Shown: in pieces, positions 1 through 4,633 of the stretch | Layout of the letters: every line of letters starts with the position of its first letter | Position numbering within the stretch: position 1 is the first letter of the stretch | Source of the DNA: Chloroflexia bacterium | Lineage (GTDB): Bacteria > Chloroflexota > Chloroflexia > Thermomicrobiales > UBA6265 | Reading direction: 5' to 3' | DNA: 6,301 nucleotides | NCBI GenBank assembly: GCA_013696265.1 | Contig: JACCYX010000513.1 | Location: forward strand, 1 to 6,301 | Notes under the pieces: generated by a model | Database searches by the model: none | What the model was told of the DNA's origin: nothing | Seen by the model: the letters and a program-made list of their open reading frames with translations, nothing else | Made by a program: the position numbers and the translations under genes

Positions 1-223
1 CATGCTGCATACCACCGCGATGGCCTTCAAGGACCAGGCGGCTCAGGACTTCGCCGAGAAGGGCATGCGCACCTACGCGGGCCTGGTGCAGGATGTCAAC
101 CATGCCCTGCCCGAAGCCGTGGTCTACGACCTCAAGCAGGGCGACCATGCCCCGGTGATCGATCCAAGCGTCGTCGAGGGCTGCCGCGCCGTCATCGACA
201 GTGTCTGGAAAGAAACCAACTAA
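1..223 (+). CDS. C-terminal fragment of an unrecognised protein (5' end outside window)
   Basis: The frame is open from the left edge to a TAA at 221-223, giving at least 73 residues. The methionine at base 2 need not be the start, because the frame continues off the window and no ribosome binding site can be seen. The visible part is a soluble, mixed alpha/beta C-terminus without membrane segments or low-complexity tail. The segment LPEAVVYDLKQGDHAPVID followed by a helix weakly resembles the last strand, histidine loop and final helix of alpha/beta hydrolases. The usual acidic loop ahead of it is not evident, so I do not name the family. A strong hairpin terminator follows 21 bases after the stop, which supports this being a real gene end. 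Confidence 0.75.
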   Translation, partial: MLHTTAMAFKDQAAQDFAEKGMRTYAGLVQDVNHALPEAVVYDLKQGDHAPVIDPSVVEGCRAVIDSVWKETN

Positions 224-244
224 ACTTCAACCTCCGCACCACAC

Positions 245-279
245 GAAAACCGGGCAGCCATTGCGGCTGCCCGATTTTC
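245..279. terminator. Bidirectional intrinsic terminator
   Basis: A perfect 9-bp GC-rich stem (251-259 cgggcagcc with 265-273 ggctgcccg) has a 5-base loop. It is flanked by GAAAA at 245-249 and TTTTC at 275-279, which can extend the pairing past one C-A mismatch. The T-tract lies on the 3' side in both orientations. It can therefore end the plus-strand gene stopping at 223 and the minus-strand gene stopping at 306, which converge on it. Confidence 0.85.
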
Positions 280-305
280 ATGTTCCCACACCTTGCCGGA
301 AGCCG

Positions 306-836
306 TCAGGTTGCCGGGGTCGCCTCCGGGGTGCCCTCGGGTTGCGGAAAGAATTCCTCGAACGACATCGTGGGCGTGCCCGGTGCTTCCGCCATCAGGC
401 GCGTGCCGTCGAGGGTACCCGGTCCGATCTCGCCACTGGTGCCCCCACCCGCCGGATCGAAGACGAACTCGTTTGTGAATGTGCCCGTGAACGACGCTCC
501 GTCTGGCGCGATCTCGAGACTGGCCCGGATCACGATCTGGGCCGGGCCATCGGTGACGACGATGAACGTCACCACGGCGGTGGTGTCGCCCGTGGGTTCC
601 CATGTCCCCACCCCGGTGGTTTGGTAACCGGAGACGAAGAGCGCCGAGCCGTCCGCCGAAAGGATCGCCAGCCTGGGCGAAAACTCGGTGTCGCCCGGGT
701 CGCTCGTGACCGTCCAGGCGCCCCGCGCCGGGTGATCGGCGGGGCTCGCCTCCTGGGCGGCAACAAGGCCGCCGCCGATCAGCACGAATCCAAACAACGC
801 GACAACCGAAAGCGACAACAAAGTGGTCCGACGCAT
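306..836 (-). CDS. Small secreted protein with Thr/Pro-rich C-terminal tail, unknown function
   Basis: 176 residues. Residues 1-27 form a Sec signal peptide: MRRTT, a long hydrophobic core, then LVAA before QEASP. The mature part begins with ADHPARGAW and contains motifs GTWEPTGDTTAVVTF (77-91), SFTGTF (115-120) and DGTRL (143-147). It then ends in a low-complexity tail, EGTPEATPAT. The alternating pattern suggests an all-beta, lipocalin-like or small barrel fold; this is inference. There are no cysteines and no lysines. The start at 836 was chosen because it places the signal peptide at the N-terminus; the frame stays open upstream to 1193, but that extension is arginine-rich and not protein-like. 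No good Shine-Dalgarno precedes the start (only a weak GAGAAA), so it may be poorly translated or use a long leader. The damaged gene at 3740-4285 is a distant relative. I do not know the biochemical role. Confidence 0.85.
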   Translation of the reverse strand: MRRTTLLSLSVVALFGFVLIGGGLVAAQEASPADHPARGAWTVTSDPGDTEFSPRLAILSADGSALFVSGYQTTGVGTWEPTGDTTAVVTFIVVTDGPAQIVIRASLEIAPDGASFTGTFTNEFVFDPAGGGTSGEIGPGTLDGTRLMAEAPGTPTMSFEEFFPQPEGTPEATPAT

Positions 837-940
837 GGCGACACCCGTTTCTCGATGGGACAGGGATGGACCATGAACCCTCGAACGGCGATGTCGCTGC
901 CCGCCGACACGCACCAGCCCATAGTGAGGCCACCACCATG

Positions 941-974
941 AACCGGCAACGCTGAAGTCCCGGTGATTCTTTCC
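941..974 (-). promoter_or_regulatory. Conserved upstream block, copy 1 (possible promoter or operator)
   Basis: This block lies about 105-138 bases upstream of the 306-836 gene. It matches 4433-4466, upstream of the related gene at 3740-4285, at 29 of 34 positions and in the same orientation. The first 15 bases (aaccggcaacgctga on the plus strand) are identical in both. A shared promoter, operator or leader element is the simplest reading. No convincing -35/-10 pair was found, so the exact role is open. Confidence 0.5.
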
Positions 975-1026
975 AAGCCGCGAACCCCAGGTTGCGCCAA
1001 TTTTCACCGCGTACAATCTGGTTACT

Positions 1027-1082
1027 GGTATGTAGTGGGTACGATCTACGATCCTGTTGCAATGCGGTAGTATTGAAGGTAC
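1027..1082 (+). promoter_or_regulatory. Possible promoter/operator region of the toxin-antitoxin operon
   Basis: Two imperfect direct repeats, GGTATGTAGTGGGTAC (1027-1042) and GGTAGTATTGAAGGTAC (1066-1082), end in the same GGTAC, 40 bases apart. This is close to four helical turns. A weak sigma-70-like pair, TTGCAA (1057-1062) and TACATG (1080-1085), is spaced by 17 bases. Antitoxins of this type usually repress their own operon by binding repeats at the promoter, so the location fits. The repeats are imperfect and the -10 element is poor, so this is tentative. Confidence 0.3.
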
Positions 1083-1119
1083 ATGGTCAGGTGTGAAGGT
1101 GGAGAAAGGAGGCCAACCG

Positions 1120-1431
1120 ATGGCGTCGACCGCAATTCGTGTCGAAGCGCAAACCCACGCCACGCTTCGGGAATGGTCCGAGGAGCAGGACAAGACGATC
1201 GGGCAGATCGTCGCCGAATTGGTGGAAGGGCAGCGCCGAGCCCGGTTCTGGCGTCAGGTGCGGGATGATTATGCCCGGCTCCAGGCCGATCCGGCCGCCT
1301 GGCAGGCGTACCGGGACGAGGTGACCTTCTTCGAGGGCGGGTCGATGGATGGACTGGAACACGAGGAGCCGTATTACACACCCGAGGAGGAGGAGGAAAT
1401 CCGTGCCTATGCCCGATCCCAGGGTTGGTGA
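1120..1431 (+). CDS. Antitoxin, ribbon-helix-helix type, partner of MazF-like toxin
   Basis: 103 residues. Residues 4-9 (TAIRVE) fit the DNA-binding beta strand of a ribbon-helix-helix fold. They are followed by helix A (about 10-23) and helix B starting TIGQIVAELVE (26-36). A charged helical middle (38-70) leads to a very acidic tail with EHEEPYYTPEEEEE (80-93). This is the usual layout of such antitoxins: N-terminal dimerisation and operator binding, C-terminal tail wrapping the toxin. The start at 1120 is fixed by a near-perfect AAGGAGG at 1106-1112, seven bases upstream; an in-frame ATG at 1057 lacks this. The stop overlaps the toxin gene by 23 bases, so the two are translationally coupled. 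Predicted job: neutralise the toxin and repress the operon. The family call rests on fold pattern and context. Confidence 0.85.
   Translation: MASTAIRVEAQTHATLREWSEEQDKTIGQIVAELVEGQRRARFWRQVRDDYARLQADPAAWQAYRDEVTFFEGGSMDGLEHEEPYYTPEEEEEIRAYARSQGW
1384..1398 (+). promoter_or_regulatory. Ribosome binding site for the toxin embedded in antitoxin poly-Glu codons
   Basis: The five glutamate codons E89-E93 of the antitoxin read gaggaggaggaggaa, which contains repeated AGGAGG. The best-placed copy (1391-1396) is 6 bases from the GTG at 1403 and 12 bases from the ATG at 1409. The same bases thus encode the acidic toxin-binding tail and recruit the ribosome for the toxin. Confidence 0.65.
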
Positions 1432-1759
1432 CGTATGGGACGTCGATTTCGATCCGAGGATTGGGAATGACCAAGGCGGGATCCGGCCCGCCCTGGTCGT
1501 CTCCGGCGCCGATTTCAACGCCATCCCGCATCGGCTCCGGATCGTGATTCCCATTACCGGGACCGACAAGGGATTGTCGAATCAGGTCAGGATCGCCGCG
1601 CCCGAAGGGGGGCTGACCAAACCGTCCGTCATCATGTGCGAACAGGTCAAATCGCAGAGCCTGGTCCGCTTTCAGCGGAAGCGGGGAACGGTGACGGCCC
1701 AGACGCTCGAAACGGTTCAGCGCCTGGTGGGCCTGTTCATCGACCGCCCACCGGGGTAG
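1409..1759 (+). CDS. mazF: MazF/PemK-family endoribonuclease toxin
   Basis: 116 residues from the ATG at 1409, normal for the family. Family landmarks appear in order: VGDVWDVDFDP (6-16), the GNDQGGIRPALVVS loop and strand (19-32), IVIPITGTDKG (45-55) and KPSVIMCEQVKS near the middle, then RKRGTVTAQTLETVQRLVGLFI at the C-terminus. R26 in the RPALVV motif and T50 in PIT correspond in position to the catalytic Arg and Ser/Thr of known MazF enzymes, so the toxin looks intact. MazF proteins cleave single-stranded RNA at short specific sequences and stop growth when the antitoxin is lost. The gene overlaps the antitoxin gene. A GTG at 1403 is an alternative start, two codons earlier, with better spacing to the AGGAGG at 1391-1396. 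Its stop faces the minus-strand gene ending at 1784, only 24 bases away, with no obvious terminator between. Confidence 0.93.
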   Translation: MPDPRVGDVWDVDFDPRIGNDQGGIRPALVVSGADFNAIPHRLRIVIPITGTDKGLSNQVRIAAPEGGLTKPSVIMCEQVKSQSLVRFQRKRGTVTAQTLETVQRLVGLFIDRPPG

Positions 1760-1783
1760 GCAATATGCCAGGGCTCGCTCAGC

Positions 1784-2410
1784 TCATGACCCCTGTTCGT
1801 CCTCCGCCGGCAGGAAGATCACGTCATCGATCAGGTACCGTCCATCCCGCTCAATGAAGATGGTGTAATCCATGAATGTGGCGTCACCTGCCTCGGGATT
1901 GCGAACCACCAGGAAGGCGCTGACGCGGCCATCGGCAAGCACCTGGACATCCCGCACCGCGACCGACTCGCGCGCTTCCGGCGGGCGGGCTTCGGCTGGC
2001 ATGCTGAAGAAGCCAAGCGCCTCCTCGTTCACGCCCTCCTCGGCGAATGACCGGGTCAGGTACTCGTCCGTAAACAGGCCAAAGACCTGGAGGTAGGCGT
2101 TGGCGTTGTAGCAGGCGAACAGTTCATGCGCGGTGGCGGTTACCCCAGCCACGGTTTCGGCATCAGCGGGCTCACCCTCGGGGACCACGAACGTCTCTGG
2201 CGTGCCTGTCTCAATTTCGGGCGTGGCGTCGACCGCGGCCGGAGTGGCGAGGAAGGTCGTCAGGGTCTCGATGGTGCGCGGCTCGACCTGGCATGCCGCC
2301 GGATCAGGCGTCACCTGGTCAGCCGCCGGCGTGGCATCCTGGGCGCTTGCCGCGGAGACAAGCACGGTGAAGGCGAGCAATGCACACCACAGGGCAATGA
2401 AACGACGCAT
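1784..2410 (-). CDS. Secreted NTF2-like (SnoaL-type fold) domain protein, unknown function
   Basis: 208 residues. Residues 1-23 are a Sec signal peptide ending SAASA before QDATPAADQ. A Pro/Thr/Glu-rich linker carries the motif DPAACQVEPRT (37-46), and the folded domain runs from about 84 to 205. Its features are FACYNANAYLQVFGLFTDEYL, then EARESVAVRDV, DGRVSAFLVVRNP and YLIDDVIF. A leading helix with 'CYNA', a strand-rich second half and the closing VRDV / DGRV-SA / VRN strands suggest an NTF2-like alpha+beta cone. This is pattern recognition, not a database match. It closely parallels the C-terminal half of the gene just upstream (2437-3432). Mature cysteines are only C40 and C100, both conserved in the paralogue. 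There is no lysine. The start lies 26 bases after the upstream stop, with GGAAGG ahead of it, so the two genes form an operon. Confidence 0.88.
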   Translation of the reverse strand: MRRFIALWCALLAFTVLVSAASAQDATPAADQVTPDPAACQVEPRTIETLTTFLATPAAVDATPEIETGTPETFVVPEGEPADAETVAGVTATAHELFACYNANAYLQVFGLFTDEYLTRSFAEEGVNEEALGFFSMPAEARPPEARESVAVRDVQVLADGRVSAFLVVRNPEAGDATFMDYTIFIERDGRYLIDDVIFLPAEDEQGS

Positions 2411-2436
2411 GGAACGAATTCCTTCCAGATTTCGCG

Positions 2437-3432
2437 TTACGCGGCGGGGGTAGCCAGTTCGGCTTCGACATCGATGTCAGACGTGATCACGTAGCCGTCT
2501 CCCTGCTCCTCGAGGGTGACGAATGTCGTAAAGGTGCCTTCCAGGTTGCGCAACACGAAGTACGCCGTGACCTGGCCGTCCGGCAAGATCACCACGTCCC
2601 GCACCATCACCGATTCCCGCGCCTCGGCCGGAAGCGGTTCTGGTGGTGCGCCAAGGAAGCCAGTGAGGTCGTCGGCGGTGAGTCCGGGGGGAATCAGGGC
2701 CACCAGGGCGTCATCGGTGTAGAACGCGAACTGGGCCAGGAAATTGCCGGCGTTGAAACAGGCCACGGACTCCTGGGCAAGCGCGGTCACCGTCGCGACG
2801 ACATCGGCATCCGCCGCACTGCCCGTTTCCATGGCCGGGGTTGCTGGTGAGCCGGTGACGGGAGCGCCCAGCAGGGCCACCACCGAATCGAGGGAACGCG
2901 GCTCGATCAGGCACGCCGACGGATCGGGCGTGACGAATTCCCCGGTTGGTGTCGCGGCTGCCGGGACCGTCGTCCCTCCGGGAGTCATCCCGGCAATGGA
3001 AACCGTCGCCGTATCCTCGCCGTCGTTACGAACCTCGCCGGAAACGCCCGGTGCCAGGACGAAATACTGCCCGGTGCCGAGGGTGAACCCGGTGCCGGCG
3101 GCGACGGATTCACCGCTTCCAACCGTCGCGTTCAACGAGGCGACGGTGACGGTCGCATTCAACCGCACGGTCATCGTGCCCGACTCCATGTAGACCAGTT
3201 CGAGGCTTGGGCTTTCCTGGACCGGGTAGCTGACGCCCGGTTCGAAACTGAGGCGATAGAGCGATGGATTTTCCTGTCCCTCAACGAAGGTCATGTTGCT
3301 GGCGATCACGCCTGGGGCCAGTTCGAAACTGTCAGGTGGTCCTGATCCCGGTGTACTTTCCTGGGCGACGACGGCCCCGCCGCCCATCATCAAAACGCCA
3401 ATCATCACCATACCCAGCCACAAGAGCTTCAT
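2437..3432 (-). CDS. Secreted cupin plus NTF2-like fusion protein
   Basis: 331 residues. Residues 1-23 form a Sec signal peptide (AVVA before QESTPGSG). Residues about 40-150 look like a single cupin domain: PGVSYPVQESPSLELVYMESG then MTVRL and, later, GQYFVLAPGVSGEVRNDGED. That is the usual two-motif double-strand pattern with the closing 'G-YFV-APG' strand. The whole protein contains no histidine, so the classical His/Glu metal site is absent and the cupin must be non-metal or structural. A TP-rich linker holds DPSACLIEPRS (170-180). A second domain (about 205-325) is paralogous to the downstream gene: VACFNAGNFLAQFAFYTDDAL, EARESVMVRDV, DGQVTAYFVLRN. Cysteines are only C174 and C225. It ends AELATPAA. 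A strong GAGGAGG at 3440-3446, seven bases upstream, supports the start. It is the first gene of a two-gene minus-strand operon. Substrate or ligand is unknown. Confidence 0.88.
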   Translation of the reverse strand: MKLLWLGMVMIGVLMMGGGAVVAQESTPGSGPPDSFELAPGVIASNMTFVEGQENPSLYRLSFEPGVSYPVQESPSLELVYMESGTMTVRLNATVTVASLNATVGSGESVAAGTGFTLGTGQYFVLAPGVSGEVRNDGEDTATVSIAGMTPGGTTVPAAATPTGEFVTPDPSACLIEPRSLDSVVALLGAPVTGSPATPAMETGSAADADVVATVTALAQESVACFNAGNFLAQFAFYTDDALVALIPPGLTADDLTGFLGAPPEPLPAEARESVMVRDVVILPDGQVTAYFVLRNLEGTFTTFVTLEEQGDGYVITSDIDVEAELATPAA

Positions 3433-3623
3433 CCGATACCCTCCTCAGTGCGCGGAATCGTTTTCCGCTGCCCGTCTCTTCACCATAGGGGAGCCCCGGA
3501 CGAGAGCACATACGTCAATCGACGTATTTCATTGAAAGCGACGCACCCGTACGCTCGTCGTGCGGCGGCCTGAAGCGGTACGGGAGAGACTGATGCGTAC
3601 CTGCCGCGGACGTGTGCGCCACG
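3433..3623. other. Intergenic region upstream of the cupin fusion gene
   Basis: No gene is supported here. It should contain the promoter of the minus-strand operon starting at 3432. Visible structures are the ribosome binding site (3440-3446), a small inverted repeat gcggaa/ttccgc (3452-3457 with 3463-3468) that could form a leader hairpin, and a cleaner palindrome at 3510-3527. I could not find a convincing sigma-70 -35/-10 pair with normal spacing. Confidence 0.5.
3510..3527. promoter_or_regulatory. Palindrome upstream of the cupin operon, possible operator
   Basis: ATACGTC (3510-3516) and GACGTAT (3521-3527) form a perfect 7-bp inverted repeat with a 4-base AATC spacer, 78-95 bases upstream of the start at 3432. 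On the minus strand the element contains TTGACG, which could also serve as a -35 box. Its symmetry and location suit a dimeric repressor or activator, but no regulator gene is in the window. Confidence 0.35.
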
Positions 3624-3660
3624 CGAAAACCGGGACGCCTCGAAGGCGTCCCGGTTTTCG
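3624..3660. terminator. Strong bidirectional hairpin terminator (17-bp perfect stem)
   Basis: CGAAAACCGGGACGCCT (3624-3640) pairs perfectly with 3644-3660 around a 3-base loop, CGA. The stem is A/T-rich at the base and GC-rich near the loop, so TTTT falls at the 3' side in either direction. It lies 79 bases downstream of the minus-strand stop at 3740 and is best read as the terminator of that gene. No plus-strand gene ends just before it. Its CGAAAACCGGG arm matches the terminator at 245-279, which follows the related gene. Confidence 0.85.
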
Positions 3661-3739
3661 TCGTTTCCCCGTCATCCGCGAGCAATGACGCGCGTGGGAT
3701 GGTGTGATGGCATGTCGCCCTGGTCTGTGCAGCCTGGCG

Positions 3740-4285
3740 TCAGGTCGCTGGCGTGGCTTCCGGTGTTGCCTCCTGGAAACCAGGGGCGCCCGGGCTCATG
3801 CGATTGCCAAAGACGGCGGGAAGCGAGCCGTCCTCCCCGATCACCATCGTGACCACTCCCGCCAGGTCGCGGAAGGTCAACCGTACTCGCGTGCCGTCGT
3901 CGTGAAAGCTTTGGCCATCCTCGCTGGCCACCGGGTAGCCATCGACCGTCAGCGTGCCGGTGAACGCACCGGCGGCATCGTGCATGTTCTGGACCGAGGT
4001 GAAGTGGATTCCCAGCTCATTGTCAGGATCCCACGTTCTATTCTGGGGCTCAGGAAGGTGAGTGCGCCATCGGCGCCGGCGCTGACCGGCGCCGATGAAT
4101 TCATGAACGAACCATCGGCCATGACGAACGATGGACTCGGTCCGTCAATCGTGATCGCCAGCCAAACCCCGACCATCGGGTGGTCAGCCATCCCGGTATC
4201 TTGCTTTGCGGCCGCGGCGAGGCTACTTGCGGCAAGGGCGAGCCCACCGGCGGGAGACGGCTCGTGCGGGTTGATGTGCAGTCAT
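3740..4285 (-). pseudogene. Frameshifted secreted protein, relative of the 306-836 gene
   Basis: An excellent ribosome binding site (GGAGG, then AATCGG, then ATG at 4285) starts a frame reading MTAHQPARAVSRR, the beginning of a twin-arginine-like signal peptide. The frame then hits a stop near 4223. The hydrophobic core GLALAASSLAAAA and the mature start MADHPMVGVW continue in another frame from about 4250. That frame runs through GADGALTFLSP to about 4046, and the sequence resumes in the original frame as NRTWDPDNELGIHFTSVQN to GFQEATPEATPAT and TGA at 3740. One extra base near 4246-4250 and one missing base in the C-run at 4045-4048 would explain both. Restored length is about 181 residues, against 176 for the 306-836 protein. 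Shared features are ADHP-x-x-G-x-W, FTGT, DGTR and the EATPAT tail. Real decay or two sequencing errors are both possible. A start at 4298 is less likely. Confidence 0.75.
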
Positions 4286-4432
4286 CCGATTCCTCCATTT
4301 CCTCAACCTGGGGCGCACCGTCGTGGTGCTGGCAGTCACGCTCACAGAATGGATCGCGCGGTCTGCCGCGGCATCCGGGTAATCGCGTATTTCATCCTGG
4401 AGAAGACATCCGGGATGTACGTACTTTCCCGG

Positions 4433-4466
4433 AACCGGCAACGCTGACGTTCCGCCGATTCTTCCC
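4433..4466 (-). promoter_or_regulatory. Conserved upstream block, copy 2 (possible promoter or operator)
   Basis: Counterpart of 941-974, identical at 29 of 34 positions and in the same orientation relative to its gene. It is about 148-181 bases upstream of the start at 4285. The identical core on the minus strand reads tcagcgttgccggtt. Conservation in non-coding DNA, when the two proteins themselves are quite diverged, points to a functional element or to recent copying of the flank. Confidence 0.5.
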
Positions 4467-4563
4467 CATGCGCGAGTCAATGGCCCGGACAGCCGGTCTG
4501 ACCTCGTTGTCAGGGACAACCGTTCTCGCCCTCAACGGAATCGCTTCCCAACCCCGGTCTGGT

Positions 4564-4586
4564 CGCTCCGGAGCTTGCCCGGAGCG
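4564..4586 (-). terminator. GC-rich hairpin, weak terminator candidate for the gene ending at 4634
   Basis: CGCTCCGG (4564-4571) pairs perfectly with CCGGAGCG (4579-4586) around a 7-base loop. It is 48 bases downstream of the stop at 4634. No T-run follows on the minus strand, so it is not a typical intrinsic terminator and may only protect the 3' end or be incidental. Confidence 0.3.
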
Positions 4587-4633
4587 GAGCGTGGAGTCTG
4601 CCCGAATCGCGCATGGATCACCCGAAGCCCGTA

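Larger units (their letters stand above)
4286..4633. other. Intergenic region between the broken gene and the next secreted-protein gene
   Basis: 348 bases without a supportable gene; open frames here are short, arginine/serine-rich shadows. It holds the conserved upstream block (4433-4466) and a GC-rich hairpin (4564-4586). The promoter of the 3740-4285 gene should lie here, but no clear consensus boxes were seen. Confidence 0.5.

Noticed and set aside
201..941. Long plus-strand open frame of 246 residues opposite the 306-836 gene
   Set aside because: Its translation is Arg/Gly/His-rich and not protein-like. It is antisense to a gene with a clear signal peptide and motifs, as expected in GC-rich DNA.
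3541..3623. A GGGAGAGAC string with flanking pairing, reminiscent of the start of a glycine riboswitch
   Set aside because: The other required parts (GCCGAAGG-type loop and CTCTCAGG-AAAAGGAC end) are missing, and no glycine gene follows. Similarity is limited to a few bases.
3433..3660. A plus-strand small RNA ending at the 3624-3660 terminator
   Set aside because: No plus-strand promoter could be recognised and the hairpin is well explained as the terminator of the minus-strand gene at 3740. RNA data would be needed.
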